Positions 43,711 through 53,807 of a DNA stretch of 64,000 nt are shown here, in pieces. A program made the position numbers and the translations under genes. The notes beneath the pieces are model-generated. The model was not told the DNA's origin. It ran no database searches and saw only the letters and a list, made by a program, of their open reading frames with translations. How positions within the stretch are numbered: the stretch's first letter is position 1; every line of letters starts with the position of its first letter. The DNA is taken from contig NZ_STGQ01000001.1 in assembly GCF_004916975.1 (NCBI RefSeq), positions 3,093,674-3,157,673 of the forward strand, read 5' to 3'. The DNA is from Paenibacillus dokdonensis (GTDB lineage: Bacteria > Bacillota > Bacilli > Paenibacillales > Paenibacillaceae).

Positions 43711-45579
43711 TTAAACAAATCTGAACTGGGCTTCAATCAGGCCGTAATAGGTTCCCCGATGCTGCATCAGTTCTGCATGGTTGCCTTCTTCCTTGATTTC
43801 GCCATGATCCAGCACAATGATTTTGTCCGCATGTCGAATCGTGGAGAGACGGTGTGCGACAATAAAGGAAGTCCGGCCTTTCAAGAGCACCTTGAGCGCC
43901 TCTTGAATTTTCAACTCGGTTTCCGTATCAATACTTGCGGTTGCTTCATCCAGAATCAGGATTCTTGGATCTGCTAGAAGCGCACGGGCGAAGGACAGAA
44001 GCTGTCGTTGTCCCATAGAAAGCATATTCCCGCGTTCCTCAACCTCCGTGTCATATCCTCCCGGAAGCTTTTCGATAAACTCATGCGCGTTAACAGCTCT
44101 CGATACGGCCTCAATTTCTTCATCCGTCGCATCCAGGCGCCCGAAGCGGATATTATCCCGGATGGTGCCGGAAAAAATGAAGGTATCCTGCAGCACGATC
44201 CCGATTTGGCTGCGCAGCGTTTCCAGCTGCACATCACGAATATCGTAGCCGTCGATCGTTATATTACCGCTGGAAATATCATAGAAACGGCTGAGCAGAT
44301 TAATTATGGTACTTTTTCCTGAGCCGGTATGCCCCACGAGAGCAATCGTCTGTCCCGCTTTCACATCCATATTGATGCCCTTGAGTGCCTGACGACCTTT
44401 TTCATATTCAAACACGACATCCTGCAGCTTGATATCACCTTTGATTTTCGGCATCGGTACGGCATTGGGCTTATCATCAATATTTGGCTTTTCATCGATA
44501 AATTCAAAGATCCGTTCGGAGGAAGCCATCGCCACCAGCAGCTGATTGTACATTTGACCGAGGCGGTTGATTGGCTCCCAAAAATTCCCTACATAACTTG
44601 AGAATGCGACCAGCAGACCTATGGTCAACTGTCCTTCCTGAATCAGATACGCACCAAACCAGAACAAGATGAGCGTTCCGAATCCGCCTGTAATCTCAAT
44701 CAGTGGCCCAAACCCCTGATTAAGCATTGAAGCGCGGTCCCAGGATTTTTTGCTTTCAAAGTTCATTTTATCGAAGAAGCGGATGTTTTCCTGCTCCTGC
44801 GTGTAAGCTTGAGTGACACGGATTCCCTGAATCGATTCATTCAAGTGGGAGTTAATCCGCGAGTTCTTCATCCGCACATCCTGCCAGGCCCGGCGTATCC
44901 GCACGCGCAGCTTGGTAGAAATGATGAACATGATCGGTACAGTCAAAATGACCGCCAGCCCCAGCTTCCAGTTGATGGCAAGCAGAATAACGACGATACC
45001 TACAAGCTGCACACAGTCAATCATAAGATTCACGACACCGCTTGTGAACAGTTCCTGCAGTGAGTTGACGTCATTCGTAACGCGTACCAGCACGGAACCT
45101 GCAGGTCTTTTGTCAAAGAAGTTAAAGGACAGCTTCTGAATATGCTTAAACAAATCACTTCGCAAATCATATATGACGCGCTGCCCAATAATATTCGTAA
45201 ATTTGATACGGTATGTGCTCGCAAGCCATTGGATGATGTACAAAACAAGTACAATTGCCGTTATCGTATATAACATGTTGATGCTGGTCGGGCCTACTTC
45301 CGGTGCGATCGCCTTGTCGATGGCCATACTTGTCAGAAAAGGTACCGTCAGCTTGGTCACGGTGCCAAGAATCATCATAAGAATGACGAGCGGCAGCATC
45401 TGTTTCGCGTAAGGCTTCATATAGGCAAACAGCCTTGTAAGCTGAGCCCAGTTAAACGGCTTTTCGATAATTTCATCATCTTGATAGACGAAACGTTCAC
45501 CGGTCTTGCCTGGCATCTTCCCCTTCTGTTTGCCAGGATCTTTCTGAGGACGTTTTTCGGTATTCAGGGCCGTGTTCAT
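43711..45579 (-). CDS. ABC exporter subunit with variant signature (YfiC-like)
   Basis: 622 aa half-transporter: six-span membrane domain, then an ABC domain with Walker A GHTGSGKST, signature LSMGQRQLLSFARALL (Met for the first Gly of LSGGQ) and intact Walker B ILILDEATASID. Its start overlaps the stop of the partner gene by four bases. The long charged N-terminus (KRPQKDPGKQKGK) is cytoplasmic. It forms a heterodimer with the 45576-47348 product, as in B. subtilis YfiB/YfiC; likely drug or lipid export. Confidence 0.92.
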   Translation of the reverse strand: MNTALNTEKRPQKDPGKQKGKMPGKTGERFVYQDDEIIEKPFNWAQLTRLFAYMKPYAKQMLPLVILMMILGTVTKLTVPFLTSMAIDKAIAPEVGPTSINMLYTITAIVLVLYIIQWLASTYRIKFTNIIGQRVIYDLRSDLFKHIQKLSFNFFDKRPAGSVLVRVTNDVNSLQELFTSGVVNLMIDCVQLVGIVVILLAINWKLGLAVILTVPIMFIISTKLRVRIRRAWQDVRMKNSRINSHLNESIQGIRVTQAYTQEQENIRFFDKMNFESKKSWDRASMLNQGFGPLIEITGGFGTLILFWFGAYLIQEGQLTIGLLVAFSSYVGNFWEPINRLGQMYNQLLVAMASSERIFEFIDEKPNIDDKPNAVPMPKIKGDIKLQDVVFEYEKGRQALKGINMDVKAGQTIALVGHTGSGKSTIINLLSRFYDISSGNITIDGYDIRDVQLETLRSQIGIVLQDTFIFSGTIRDNIRFGRLDATDEEIEAVSRAVNAHEFIEKLPGGYDTEVEERGNMLSMGQRQLLSFARALLADPRILILDEATASIDTETELKIQEALKVLLKGRTSFIVAHRLSTIRHADKIIVLDHGEIKEEGNHAELMQHRGTYYGLIEAQFRFV

Positions 45580-47348
45580 GAGCTCACCTGCTCTCCTGCA
45601 TTACCATTCATCCGGGCAATGTGGTCTGCATATTGTATATTGTATACATCCTGATAAGGTCCAGTCTCGGCGATCAACTGCTCATGTTTACCCCGCTGTA
45701 CGACCTTACCTTCGTTCATTACGAGAATCTCATCCGCGTGACGCAATGAAGAAATACGGTGGGCGATGATAAATGTCGTGCGCCCTCTCATAACCTCTTG
45801 GAATCCGGACTGAATCTCATGTTCCGTTTCCATATCAACCGCACTCGTCGCATCATCCAAAATAAGAATTTTCGGGTTTTTCAGCAGTGCACGTGCTATG
45901 GCAATCCGTTGCTTCTGTCCTCCGGACAAGCCCATACCCCGTTCACCAACGACCGTATCATACCCTTCAGCCATTTCCATAATAAATTCATGGGCTTTCG
46001 CCAGCTTCGCGGCACGGATAATCTCATCCATCGAAACATCCTTGAGACCGTATGCAATATTGTTTCGGATACTGGATGAGAATAAGAATGTCTCCTGGAA
46101 AACAGATGCGATCTGCCCCCGCAGGCTTTGAACTTTAATATCATTAATATTGACTCCATCCAGCTTAATGCTGCCACCGTTAACATTGTAAGCATGCATC
46201 ATAAGCTGAATGATTGTTGATTTGCCCGAACCGGTTCCCCCGAGCAGGCCGATTACAGTTCCTGGAGGCGCATCCAAATTGACATCCTGGATGGCAGCCA
46301 GTTTGTTCCCGTAAGCAAAGGTTACATGATCAAAGGTTACATGGCCCTTCACTTCCTCAGAGTTCAGCTCGATTGCATCCACTTTATCCTCAACATCAAT
46401 CGGCTGATTAAGCAGCTCCATGACACGTTCACCTGAAGCCTCCGATTGTGTATAGTTATTAATCAGATAACCGATGTTCCACATGGGACCGATAATGTAC
46501 CAAATCAAGCTGAAGAAAGCAACCAGCTCACCCAGTGATAACGATTTATGGATAACAAGAGTTCCGCCGACGCCAAGCAAAATGACGACGCATACAGATG
46601 CAAGCAGTTCCATCAATGGGAAGTAACGGCTCCATAATGTCGAAGCAAAAATCTGATTACTCTTGTACCGTTCATTGCGTAGTGAGAATTTATCGACTTC
46701 ATAAGGCTCACGTGCAAATGATTTGACTGTTCTTACCCCTGTAATATTTTCCTGAACCGAGGTGGTTAACGCGCTAAGCGCAAGCCGCATTTCCTGGAAG
46801 GCAGGATGGATACGGTTCTCAAACTTCAGTGCGACGATAACCAGAAACGGTATGCTGATCATCGTTAGCAATGTAAGCTGCCAGCTGATCGACAGCATGA
46901 CAATGGCGCCAAAAACCACCATCAGAATCGTATTTAATATTTGTGGAATACCGAAGGCTATAAACTGGCGGATCGCTTCGAGATCCCCGGTCAGACGGGA
47001 CATTAGATCTCCGGTTCTGGCCGTGTCATAATACCGGAAAGACAAGACTTGCAGTTTCTCATAGCAGCCGTTACGTAAACGGTATGCCAGATAGTTCCCC
47101 ATTCTTCCGCCAAGAAGACCGCTTAAAAACTGCATAAGCGCCTTGGCAACTACCACCAAAATGACGGTTAGTGCCAATACGGGAACTTTTTCATAATGCT
47201 GCGGCTGGATGGCGTCATCAATCAGACTCCGCAGCAGGTTTGGGGTTACAAGCCCCAAGGCAGTAGCTATGGCGAGGCAGAGTATAGATAGATATAGAAA
47301 ACTCCGTTTCTCCCAAAAAAAGCTCTGCATTTGCCTGAGAACATTCAT
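45576..47348 (-). CDS. ABC exporter subunit with variant Walker B (YfiB-like)
   Basis: 590 aa from the ATG at 47348 (GAAGGAGGAG upstream; the reading from 47369 lacks a site). Six membrane spans, then Walker A GGTGSGKST, canonical LSGGQKQRIAIARALL and Walker B ILILDDATSAVD, where Asp replaces the catalytic Glu. With the partner's altered signature this gives one weak and one active ATP site, the known asymmetry of heterodimeric exporters. Four-base ATGA overlap with the partner gene. Confidence 0.92.
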   Translation of the reverse strand: MNVLRQMQSFFWEKRSFLYLSILCLAIATALGLVTPNLLRSLIDDAIQPQHYEKVPVLALTVILVVVAKALMQFLSGLLGGRMGNYLAYRLRNGCYEKLQVLSFRYYDTARTGDLMSRLTGDLEAIRQFIAFGIPQILNTILMVVFGAIVMLSISWQLTLLTMISIPFLVIVALKFENRIHPAFQEMRLALSALTTSVQENITGVRTVKSFAREPYEVDKFSLRNERYKSNQIFASTLWSRYFPLMELLASVCVVILLGVGGTLVIHKSLSLGELVAFFSLIWYIIGPMWNIGYLINNYTQSEASGERVMELLNQPIDVEDKVDAIELNSEEVKGHVTFDHVTFAYGNKLAAIQDVNLDAPPGTVIGLLGGTGSGKSTIIQLMMHAYNVNGGSIKLDGVNINDIKVQSLRGQIASVFQETFLFSSSIRNNIAYGLKDVSMDEIIRAAKLAKAHEFIMEMAEGYDTVVGERGMGLSGGQKQRIAIARALLKNPKILILDDATSAVDMETEHEIQSGFQEVMRGRTTFIIAHRISSLRHADEILVMNEGKVVQRGKHEQLIAETGPYQDVYNIQYADHIARMNGNAGEQVSS

Positions 47349-47785
47349 GGTTCTCCTCCTTCGAGTCATCTCAAAACTTTATCACTTCTTTCGGAAGTGA
47401 TGTTGAATATTTATGAAGTTTAACACCGTCTTGGAAAGGCGGCAAAGAGGATAACTGGGCATATTTTCGCCGCATTGGCAATCAATGGTCAATACCTTTG
47501 TATAATCATAAATTACTTATCAAATCATAGAAAATCCTCCATATCTCTGCCTAACCCGATAAAAAAGTCAATCCTCCTGTCAAACTCCTTCCAGAAAGCA
47601 TGCAAAGGACTCGTTTTAGAGGTGATTCACGGCGTAAAACAAGTAAAATAGGATCAAGAAAAAAGGATAATTATCAATAAAAATCATCTGATGCGTCATT
47701 TCAGAAACAACGGCTCTGAGGTCGCTCTCGCTTGGAATGACAGAATCATCCAGATCAGGTGATCATTCATTATTTTGAAATTTCA
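47349..47785. other. Intergenic stretch upstream of the ABC exporter, no gene recognised
   Basis: About 440 bases. It must hold the exporter promoter on the minus strand (TTGACC occurs near 47490, but no good -10 partner was found). A ten-base palindrome GATAATTATC lies at 47666-47675. No ORF or RNA family was recognised. Confidence 0.5.
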
Positions 47786-47820
47786 AAATCAAGAGGGAGC
47801 GTCATCATCACGCCCCCTCT
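47786..47820 (-). terminator. Terminator of the dynamin gene
   Basis: Eleven-base arms (47792-47802 with 47810-47820, one wobble) followed by TGATTTTG on the minus strand. The T run is weak. Confidence 0.65.
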
Positions 47821-47840
47821 TTCGTTTGCCTACTATATTC

Positions 47841-50800
47841 TTATGCCAATGATTGTTCCATTTGCTGAAGCTGCGAAGCCAGCTGATCCCAAACTTCAGG
47901 CTGTTCTCCGGAAGAAAGCGAGGAGGTCGCCGCCTCCATGGCTTCATGGAGCTGCTCCCGCAGTTCCTCCTTCTGCTTCTCCTGAGCGTCAGTCACGAGA
48001 GTGTTGTAGAAAGACACAAGAACCTCCTGCTTGACTGCAGCCTCTCCGCTCAAGGCTTCCTTAATCACAGGCTCTACTGCACTTCTGAGCTTCTCCCTGC
48101 CTCCGTCCTCGAAGAAATGCTTCGGCGACTTGAACAAAGACCAATACGATGTCCAATCCACAAAACTGGTCAGGCCAGCATCATTCCACTCGGGCGAAGT
48201 CCACTGTTTTTCCGCCGGCGGTGTAAGCATAATGACTGCATCATAACCGCGTATGTCTTCTGCAGCCCCATCGGCCGCTGCATGGAGGACTGCTTTGCCC
48301 TTATTCTCCAGTCGAAGCGTTGTTGCCCACAGCTCCTGCTCAAGCTCATGCACAATCGTCCGTTCAAGTTCCCTTCCGCAGTCCGTGAATATTCGCTTCA
48401 GCTGCCCTGCGTCCTCCCGGAGCACCGACGGATGGAAGGCTTCAGCAAAAAATTCGCCTAGACTAAAGCCGATTCGCTGTTTGACATGGAAGAGCAGCTC
48501 ACGGATTTCCTGTTCCACTTCACGCGAAAGATCCTGCCGGGCAAAAGAATCGATTCGGGACAATGCCAACTGATTAACCTCGAGCAACTGCTGCCTGCGC
48601 TGCTCCCGTGAACCAGCATCCTGCCGGGCCATCCGTCCCCATTCAATCACACGCTGGCGGACAGATGAGATTTCTTGAACGGCGCTTGCCAAAGATAACT
48701 TGGGCAGTTCTTCTCCAGCAAAGGCTCCAAGCGCCTTCTCGAAGGATTCAAATGCTGATTCCGCATAAAGGTCTGCGTCGCCGTCCATCTTTCCTTCCAA
48801 TGCTTTCATACTGGAAACCGGATAAATATGCGGAAGACGGATACCTCTTGCCTTCAGATTCGTCTCCACGTGCTTGATAACCTGGTCCAGCTCTTCTTCC
48901 GACGAAGCCAGGTCTGCCGCATTGACGATAAAGAACATTTTATCAAGAGCGAAGCTGTCCTTGACTCTGCCGAGCTGGGTCAGGAATTGACGGTCACCCT
49001 TGGAAAAAGCGTGATTATAATAAGTCACAAAGACGATCGCGTCTGCATGCTTCATATATTGGAAGGTGACTCCTGTATGCCGGGCATGAAGCGAATCCGC
49101 CCCTGGTGTATCCACCAGAACGATTCCCTGCTCGGTAAGCGGGCTGCTGTAATACAAATCAATGCGATCCACAAAGCAGGACCGTGTCTCATCAGCTACA
49201 AAGGTCTTATAGCCATCCATGTTCACCGTTTGAACGGTGCCCAGCAGTGGCTGTGCTTCCTTCCAGCCTGCCGCGGCTGCTTTCAGGAAGCCATAATGCG
49301 GCAATCCGGCAGGATGAATCCCCTCCGGCTTCAATTGCTCGATCACTTGAAGCCATCCATCTTCTGCTGGTGTTCCCAGCTGCAGAACAGAGAAGGAATA
49401 CTCCAGATCCTCCTTAAAGGTGTCCGGAGATTTCATCATGACCTGAGCCGTGCCATGCTCAAAGCCATCCTGTGGAGCGAGGATGCGGTTAATCGCCGCG
49501 GTTGTCGGATGCGGCGATACAGGCAGAACGCGCTCGCCGAGCAAAGCATTGGCGAACGAGGACTTGCCGGCGCTGAACGCTCCGAACAGCGCCAAGGTGA
49601 ACGAGCCGCCGGCCAGGGCATCTGCCCGGCTGCGAAGTCCGCGCGCGGCAGATGCCAGCGCGGGATAGCGTCCGAGCAGCGCCGCCGCGTCCTGCAGGCG
49701 CGCTGCTGCGGCGTCCAGCCGCTGGCGGCGGCCAAAGGCCGCGCCGCCGAGCGGCTCAGCCCCGCTGCGCGGGGCTCCGGCGGGCGCGGACGTCCGCGCG
49801 CCCGCTTCAGGCCCTGGCGGCTGCATGGCCGCCGACGGGGCAGGGGCGCTCACCTCCGGCAGGAAGCCGGGGGTGAGCGTCACGCGCGCAGGCAGCAGCT
49901 GCCCGGCGGCTGCCGCGCGCTCCGCGATGTCCCGCTCCAGCTGCACATAGCGGGACATCGCGGCCGATTGCTCCAGCAGCGCGTTCAGGGCTGCGATGAC
50001 GCGCTGCTGCTGCTCTTTGGCGGATGCCGCTACATCCGCCAGCACATCCTCCGCCGCATTCATAATCGCGCGGCGGTATACACTTTTGATGTCTGCCGAC
50101 AGCATGCGGCAGTAGTTCAAAACATATTCGCCGGACAGCACCGCATCCGGCTTCACGGAGCTTTCCAGCATACCCTCGCTAATCTCGGGCATGGACTCTT
50201 CCAGAGCCTTCTGCCGGTCTTCTGTCCACAAATTCTTGCCCCATCGCTTCATGAGCTCCAGCAGATGCCATACCACTTGTGCAGCTGACTGCTCCCGCAG
50301 TTCATCTGTAAACTTGCGGAGCCGCTCCTGCTTTTCCTGCTCCGTCTTGGCACCTGCAAACAGAAGCCCTTTCTTGAAGGCGTTTTTGCGGCTCTCCAAA
50401 AACAGCTTTGCCGTATCCCTCAGCTCAGCAGGCGTAAGATTTGCATTATCGAGCAGTGCATCTACCTGCTTTCGTATGCTCTCTCGCTCGGTTTGCGGCA
50501 GCTCTTTGAAATGCTCCAGCTCTTTTCTGTAGCCGGCTATCTCCGCTTCCAATTTCGCCGCCTGCTCCTCCCCTCCCATTTCGTCCAGAAGCTGCTGCTT
50601 CGTATCCTCCAGCGAATCCGCATACTGCTTCACATGCTGCTCAACGATATGACGAGAGGAACAATCCAAGCTATAATTCAGAATCGGTTCTCTTTTTTCA
50701 ATCAGCTCTGCAATCAGCTCTTGAATCTGTTTCCATTGATTGTAAGGATGATCCGGCTCCTTCAGTGTGGTAAACAGCAGACTCTCATAATTGACCTGCC

Positions 50801-51491
50801 AACGCTTAAACGCAGCTTCCACTTCTGCCCGGTAGCTTTCAAAAGAAAGCTCACGCTCCCTATGCTTGTCAATCTGGTTCACAACCAGATACAGCGGCTT
50901 GCCCCAGTCGGACAAGCTTTTGGCAAAGGCAAGATTATTTTCCGACTGTACATGATTGTAATCCATCACGTACAGCACCGTATCCGCCAAATGGAGCGCA
51001 GAATGCGTCGCCTTCTGATGACTGTCATCCGTTGAGTCCACACCTGGTGTATCCATCAGTACACCTCGTCCGCCCAGGAGAGGAATATGATCCCATACCT
51101 CTACCGAGGAGTAGGAGCCTCCATTCGTGCAGTATGTATAGAGCTCATCCAGTGAAACTTCCTGGGGCTTTACTTCCTGACTTGATAGCTCCGTTGCTTG
51201 AGCAGGATAGATCAAAGCATGCGGCTGGCCGTTACGAATGGAAACTACATTCGCACTCGTGGGTACCGGACTGGATGGAAGAACTTTTTTGCCGCATAAG
51301 GAATTAATCAGACTCGATTTCCCCGCGGAAAAATGCCCGCAAAATGCGATCGTCATCTCTCCCGCAGTAGCCTTGTTCAGCAAATCACCCATTAGTTTCG
51401 AGGACTTATCATCTTTCCAACCGTGCAGGCTCTCCTGCAAACGCTGCAGTGAACCGGTATCTAATTGAATTACTGGACTTGATGTCGACAT
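47841..51491 (-). CDS. dynA: Bacterial dynamin-like protein with two GTPase modules (DynA/YpbR type)
   Basis: 1216 aa, matching the about 1190-aa B. subtilis DynA. Module 1: P-loop GHFSAGKSS (52-60), VLMDTPGVDSTDDS, LVVNQIDKHRE. Module 2: P-loop GAFSAGKSS near 637, VLVDTPGADS, FIVNAADLASS. Each is followed by long helical stretches, so the protein is an internal fusion of two dynamins. Known DynA tethers and fuses membranes and helps under membrane stress. The linker between modules (about residues 500-630) is Ala/Pro/Gly-rich and much richer in GC than the rest. Single gene; AGGGGAG precedes the ATG. Confidence 0.93.
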   Translation of the reverse strand: MSTSSPVIQLDTGSLQRLQESLHGWKDDKSSKLMGDLLNKATAGEMTIAFCGHFSAGKSSLINSLCGKKVLPSSPVPTSANVVSIRNGQPHALIYPAQATELSSQEVKPQEVSLDELYTYCTNGGSYSSVEVWDHIPLLGGRGVLMDTPGVDSTDDSHQKATHSALHLADTVLYVMDYNHVQSENNLAFAKSLSDWGKPLYLVVNQIDKHRERELSFESYRAEVEAAFKRWQVNYESLLFTTLKEPDHPYNQWKQIQELIAELIEKREPILNYSLDCSSRHIVEQHVKQYADSLEDTKQQLLDEMGGEEQAAKLEAEIAGYRKELEHFKELPQTERESIRKQVDALLDNANLTPAELRDTAKLFLESRKNAFKKGLLFAGAKTEQEKQERLRKFTDELREQSAAQVVWHLLELMKRWGKNLWTEDRQKALEESMPEISEGMLESSVKPDAVLSGEYVLNYCRMLSADIKSVYRRAIMNAAEDVLADVAASAKEQQQRVIAALNALLEQSAAMSRYVQLERDIAERAAAAGQLLPARVTLTPGFLPEVSAPAPSAAMQPPGPEAGARTSAPAGAPRSGAEPLGGAAFGRRQRLDAAAARLQDAAALLGRYPALASAARGLRSRADALAGGSFTLALFGAFSAGKSSFANALLGERVLPVSPHPTTAAINRILAPQDGFEHGTAQVMMKSPDTFKEDLEYSFSVLQLGTPAEDGWLQVIEQLKPEGIHPAGLPHYGFLKAAAAGWKEAQPLLGTVQTVNMDGYKTFVADETRSCFVDRIDLYYSSPLTEQGIVLVDTPGADSLHARHTGVTFQYMKHADAIVFVTYYNHAFSKGDRQFLTQLGRVKDSFALDKMFFIVNAADLASSEEELDQVIKHVETNLKARGIRLPHIYPVSSMKALEGKMDGDADLYAESAFESFEKALGAFAGEELPKLSLASAVQEISSVRQRVIEWGRMARQDAGSREQRRQQLLEVNQLALSRIDSFARQDLSREVEQEIRELLFHVKQRIGFSLGEFFAEAFHPSVLREDAGQLKRIFTDCGRELERTIVHELEQELWATTLRLENKGKAVLHAAADGAAEDIRGYDAVIMLTPPAEKQWTSPEWNDAGLTSFVDWTSYWSLFKSPKHFFEDGGREKLRSAVEPVIKEALSGEAAVKQEVLVSFYNTLVTDAQEKQKEELREQLHEAMEAATSSLSSGEQPEVWDQLASQLQQMEQSLA

Positions 51492-51646
51492 GCTGCCTTC
51501 TCTCCCCTTACTCTCTAATCAATAAATTATCCGAAGTTTGTCGCTCTATCATACATTATGCTGTTTTCTCAAATAGTTACATTTTAACATCATGGAGTGG
51601 GAAAGAGAAACATTTTAAGCCGGAAGCCTGATCTTCTTTAGAAGAC

Positions 51647-51679
51647 AAAAAAGCCCGGCTGAAATAAACTCAACCGAGC
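51647..51679 (-). terminator. Terminator of the MFS gene
   Basis: Ten paired bases (GCTCGGTTGA with TCAGCCGGGC, wobbles included) on the minus strand, then TTTTTT. Confidence 0.85.
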
Positions 51680-51715
51680 CTCGAAAAATATTGCCAAGTT
51701 TTTGGAAAGTAATTA

Positions 51716-52951
51716 TTACATAGTTACATTCGTTCTCTTATATAAAACGGGGATTGCCGCTGCTATTAGGATCATACCCATGACTGCGGGTGCGGCATGA
51801 CCGAGTAGTACATAGATCTGACCTCCAATGATAGGCCCAATCATTCTTGCCAAAGCCTGAATCGATTGGCTACCGCCTTGAATCCGCCCTTGTTCGCTGG
51901 AATCGACAGAATTGGAGAGCATCCCGCCCCATGAAGGCCCGAAGATCGAATCCCCAAAACCAAATATAAACATGCCGGCGATCAGAAGAGGATAGAAGGA
52001 GAACAAAGCAGATGATGCAATAAAACTGTAGCCTATAATCTCCGAAACCATTCCAAGAATGGCTATCTGTTTATCCTTAAGTTTTTTCAAAAGCTTTGGC
52101 ATGATGAAACCTTGAGAAATGATGTCCTGGACGCCCATAATTGAAAACATAAGTCCGATGAGTGCAGGCTTCCAGCTGAAAGTATCCATTGAAAATTGTG
52201 AAAAAACAGCCTGTAAAGATCCATTGGGTATCCAGAGTAAGAACGCAGAAACAAGCAGCCTTCTTAAGATTTTCATGGAAAGCAGGTTTGCAAGCTGCGT
52301 AAATGGATTCAGTCTTACAAAGGTAATCTCTTTCAGTCTATTCTTCTTCTTAAGGCTCTCAGGCATAAAAAAGAATCCGTAAACAACATTCAATAAAGTG
52401 ATGATTGCTCCAAAATACATAGGTACAGAATAACCAAACTTAGCAAGTAATCCACCTAACGTTGGGCCAATGACAGTGCCTGCACCTACAACCGCACTCA
52501 CCCATCCAAAGTATTTGGTTCTCTGTTGCGGAGGAATGATGTCTGCAAAATAGGCGAAGATCGTGCCTATGCTGCCGCCTGTTATCCCTTCTATTATGCG
52601 TCCAGCAAATAGTACCCATAAAGCTCCTCCTATGCCAAAAATGAAGTATCCGATTGCGGAACCCAAAAGGCATACTAAGAGCAATGGACGACGGCCATAT
52701 TTGTCGCTTAGAGCTCCAAGTACTGGGGCCGCAAAAAACACGCAGAGTGCATAAACAGAGGTCAGCAGCGTAACAGTGATAGCTTGTTCTCCCGGATTGC
52801 TTATATAAGGCTGCACTAAGAATGGGACGACAGGTGTTATGATACTGAAGCCTATTCCGCAAAGAAACACAGAGATAAGGCCGAATATTAAAGCGTGTTT
52901 ATCTACGGTTGGTTCAGTGTTCTGTTCATGGTGTGATCTAAATTTGAACAT
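51716..52951 (-). CDS. MFS drug transporter (TetA-like family)
   Basis: 411 aa, 12 predicted spans. Motif A GALSDKYGRRP follows span 2 and motif C-like GAGTVIGPTLGGLLAKFG lies in span 5, marks of drug/H+ antiporters; GRIIEGITGGSIGT and the cytoplasmic loop at mid-protein fit the TCR/Tet group. A MarR gene lies upstream on the same strand but a hairpin separates the two. It may export a drug-like compound; no resistance claim is made. Confidence 0.88.
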   Translation of the reverse strand: MFKFRSHHEQNTEPTVDKHALIFGLISVFLCGIGFSIITPVVPFLVQPYISNPGEQAITVTLLTSVYALCVFFAAPVLGALSDKYGRRPLLLVCLLGSAIGYFIFGIGGALWVLFAGRIIEGITGGSIGTIFAYFADIIPPQQRTKYFGWVSAVVGAGTVIGPTLGGLLAKFGYSVPMYFGAIITLLNVVYGFFFMPESLKKKNRLKEITFVRLNPFTQLANLLSMKILRRLLVSAFLLWIPNGSLQAVFSQFSMDTFSWKPALIGLMFSIMGVQDIISQGFIMPKLLKKLKDKQIAILGMVSEIIGYSFIASSALFSFYPLLIAGMFIFGFGDSIFGPSWGGMLSNSVDSSEQGRIQGGSQSIQALARMIGPIIGGQIYVLLGHAAPAVMGMILIAAAIPVLYKRTNVTM

Positions 52952-53044
52952 TCAATTCTCCTCACAATAGTTATAATTTTGATTCCTCGGAAACAAATTA
53001 ATCGTATTATGTTTTTGTTTCCCTGTCAACAAAATAATAACAAT

Positions 53045-53079
53045 AAAAATGCAGCCTGTTCTCAATAGAGCCCGGCTGC
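53045..53079 (-). terminator. Hairpin between MarR and MFS genes
   Basis: GCAGCC and GGCTGC arms (53051-53056, 53074-53079) with inner pairing, then ATTTTTATT on the minus strand. It probably ends the MarR transcript, leaving the MFS gene with its own promoter or read-through. Confidence 0.65.
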
Positions 53080-53110
53080 CTGTGGTTTCAATGTCATGAT
53101 TCAAATTTAT

Positions 53111-53581
53111 TTAAGGCTTCGATTCTTTACCCAGCTTCTTTATTTCTGCATCCAAATGCCTGCTATACTTTTCCACGAAACTAAGCATACCGTCAAATTG
53201 CTCTTCGGTTACCTGCTCAAATACGACTTTATCCCGATCTTGGAATTCTTTGTGCAGGTCCTCATGGATTTTATAAATTACTTTCCCTTGCTCCGTCAGC
53301 CGAAAATAGATTTCTTTCTTGTTATCCGACTTCTGATAGCTTTCGATAAGGCCTTTTTTTAAGAGCTTCTTCGTCATTTTACTTATGGCACCGCGAGTCA
53401 TATAAAAGTAGTCCGCAAGTTTTGTCACATTGGAATCCATATTTTTTTCAATGTATTCGATGCAATGTACCTCGGAAGATTGATACCCCTTAAGACTGTC
53501 TTCCATCTTATCCTTATTAAGCCAAACCAACTTGTTATATAAGTCCCTGAAACCCATTATGACCTGTTCTTCTTTGTTCAT
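53111..53581 (-). CDS. MarR family transcriptional regulator
   Basis: 156 aa from the ATG at 53581, with GGGAGG upstream; starts at 53614 lack a site. Winged helix: SNVTKLADYFYMTRGAISKM-type recognition region, then LLKKGLIESYQKSDNKKEIYF as wing. C-terminal helices form the dimer interface. It most likely controls the MFS gene that follows. Confidence 0.9.
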   Translation of the reverse strand: MNKEEQVIMGFRDLYNKLVWLNKDKMEDSLKGYQSSEVHCIEYIEKNMDSNVTKLADYFYMTRGAISKMTKKLLKKGLIESYQKSDNKKEIYFRLTEQGKVIYKIHEDLHKEFQDRDKVVFEQVTEEQFDGMLSFVEKYSRHLDAEIKKLGKESKP

Positions 53582-53751
53582 GGCCTGTCCTCCCACACGT
53601 TGGTGCATTAACAATATTAATATAATTGTCTTTAAAAAATGGAATTTGATCTATGATAAATTCATTATAAGCTACATGGCGTATAAAACATAAACTAAAA
53701 CAGAGTGGTAGTCCTGCTCCCATCCCGAAAATTCAAAAATTCGATAATGAC

Positions 53752-53783
53752 AAAAAAAATAAAACCGAATAAGCTTCGGTTTT
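53752..53783 (-). terminator. Terminator of the 90-aa gene
   Basis: AAAACCGAA and TTCGGTTTT, perfect 9-base arms around a 5-base loop, then ATTTTTTT on the minus strand. Confidence 0.9.
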
Positions 53784-53807
53784 ATGCTTGGTTACACCTG
53801 ATATGAA

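Noticed and set aside
47666..47675. Fur box (GATAATTATC)
   Set aside because: Only a 10-base palindrome, too short for the 7-1-7 or 19-base consensus, and not at a clear promoter. A similar half-site near 62546 is equally weak.
48828..50288. 486-aa plus-strand frame
   Set aside because: It is antisense to dynA, long only because of GC-rich codons there, Arg/Gln/Cys-rich and without any recognisable domain.
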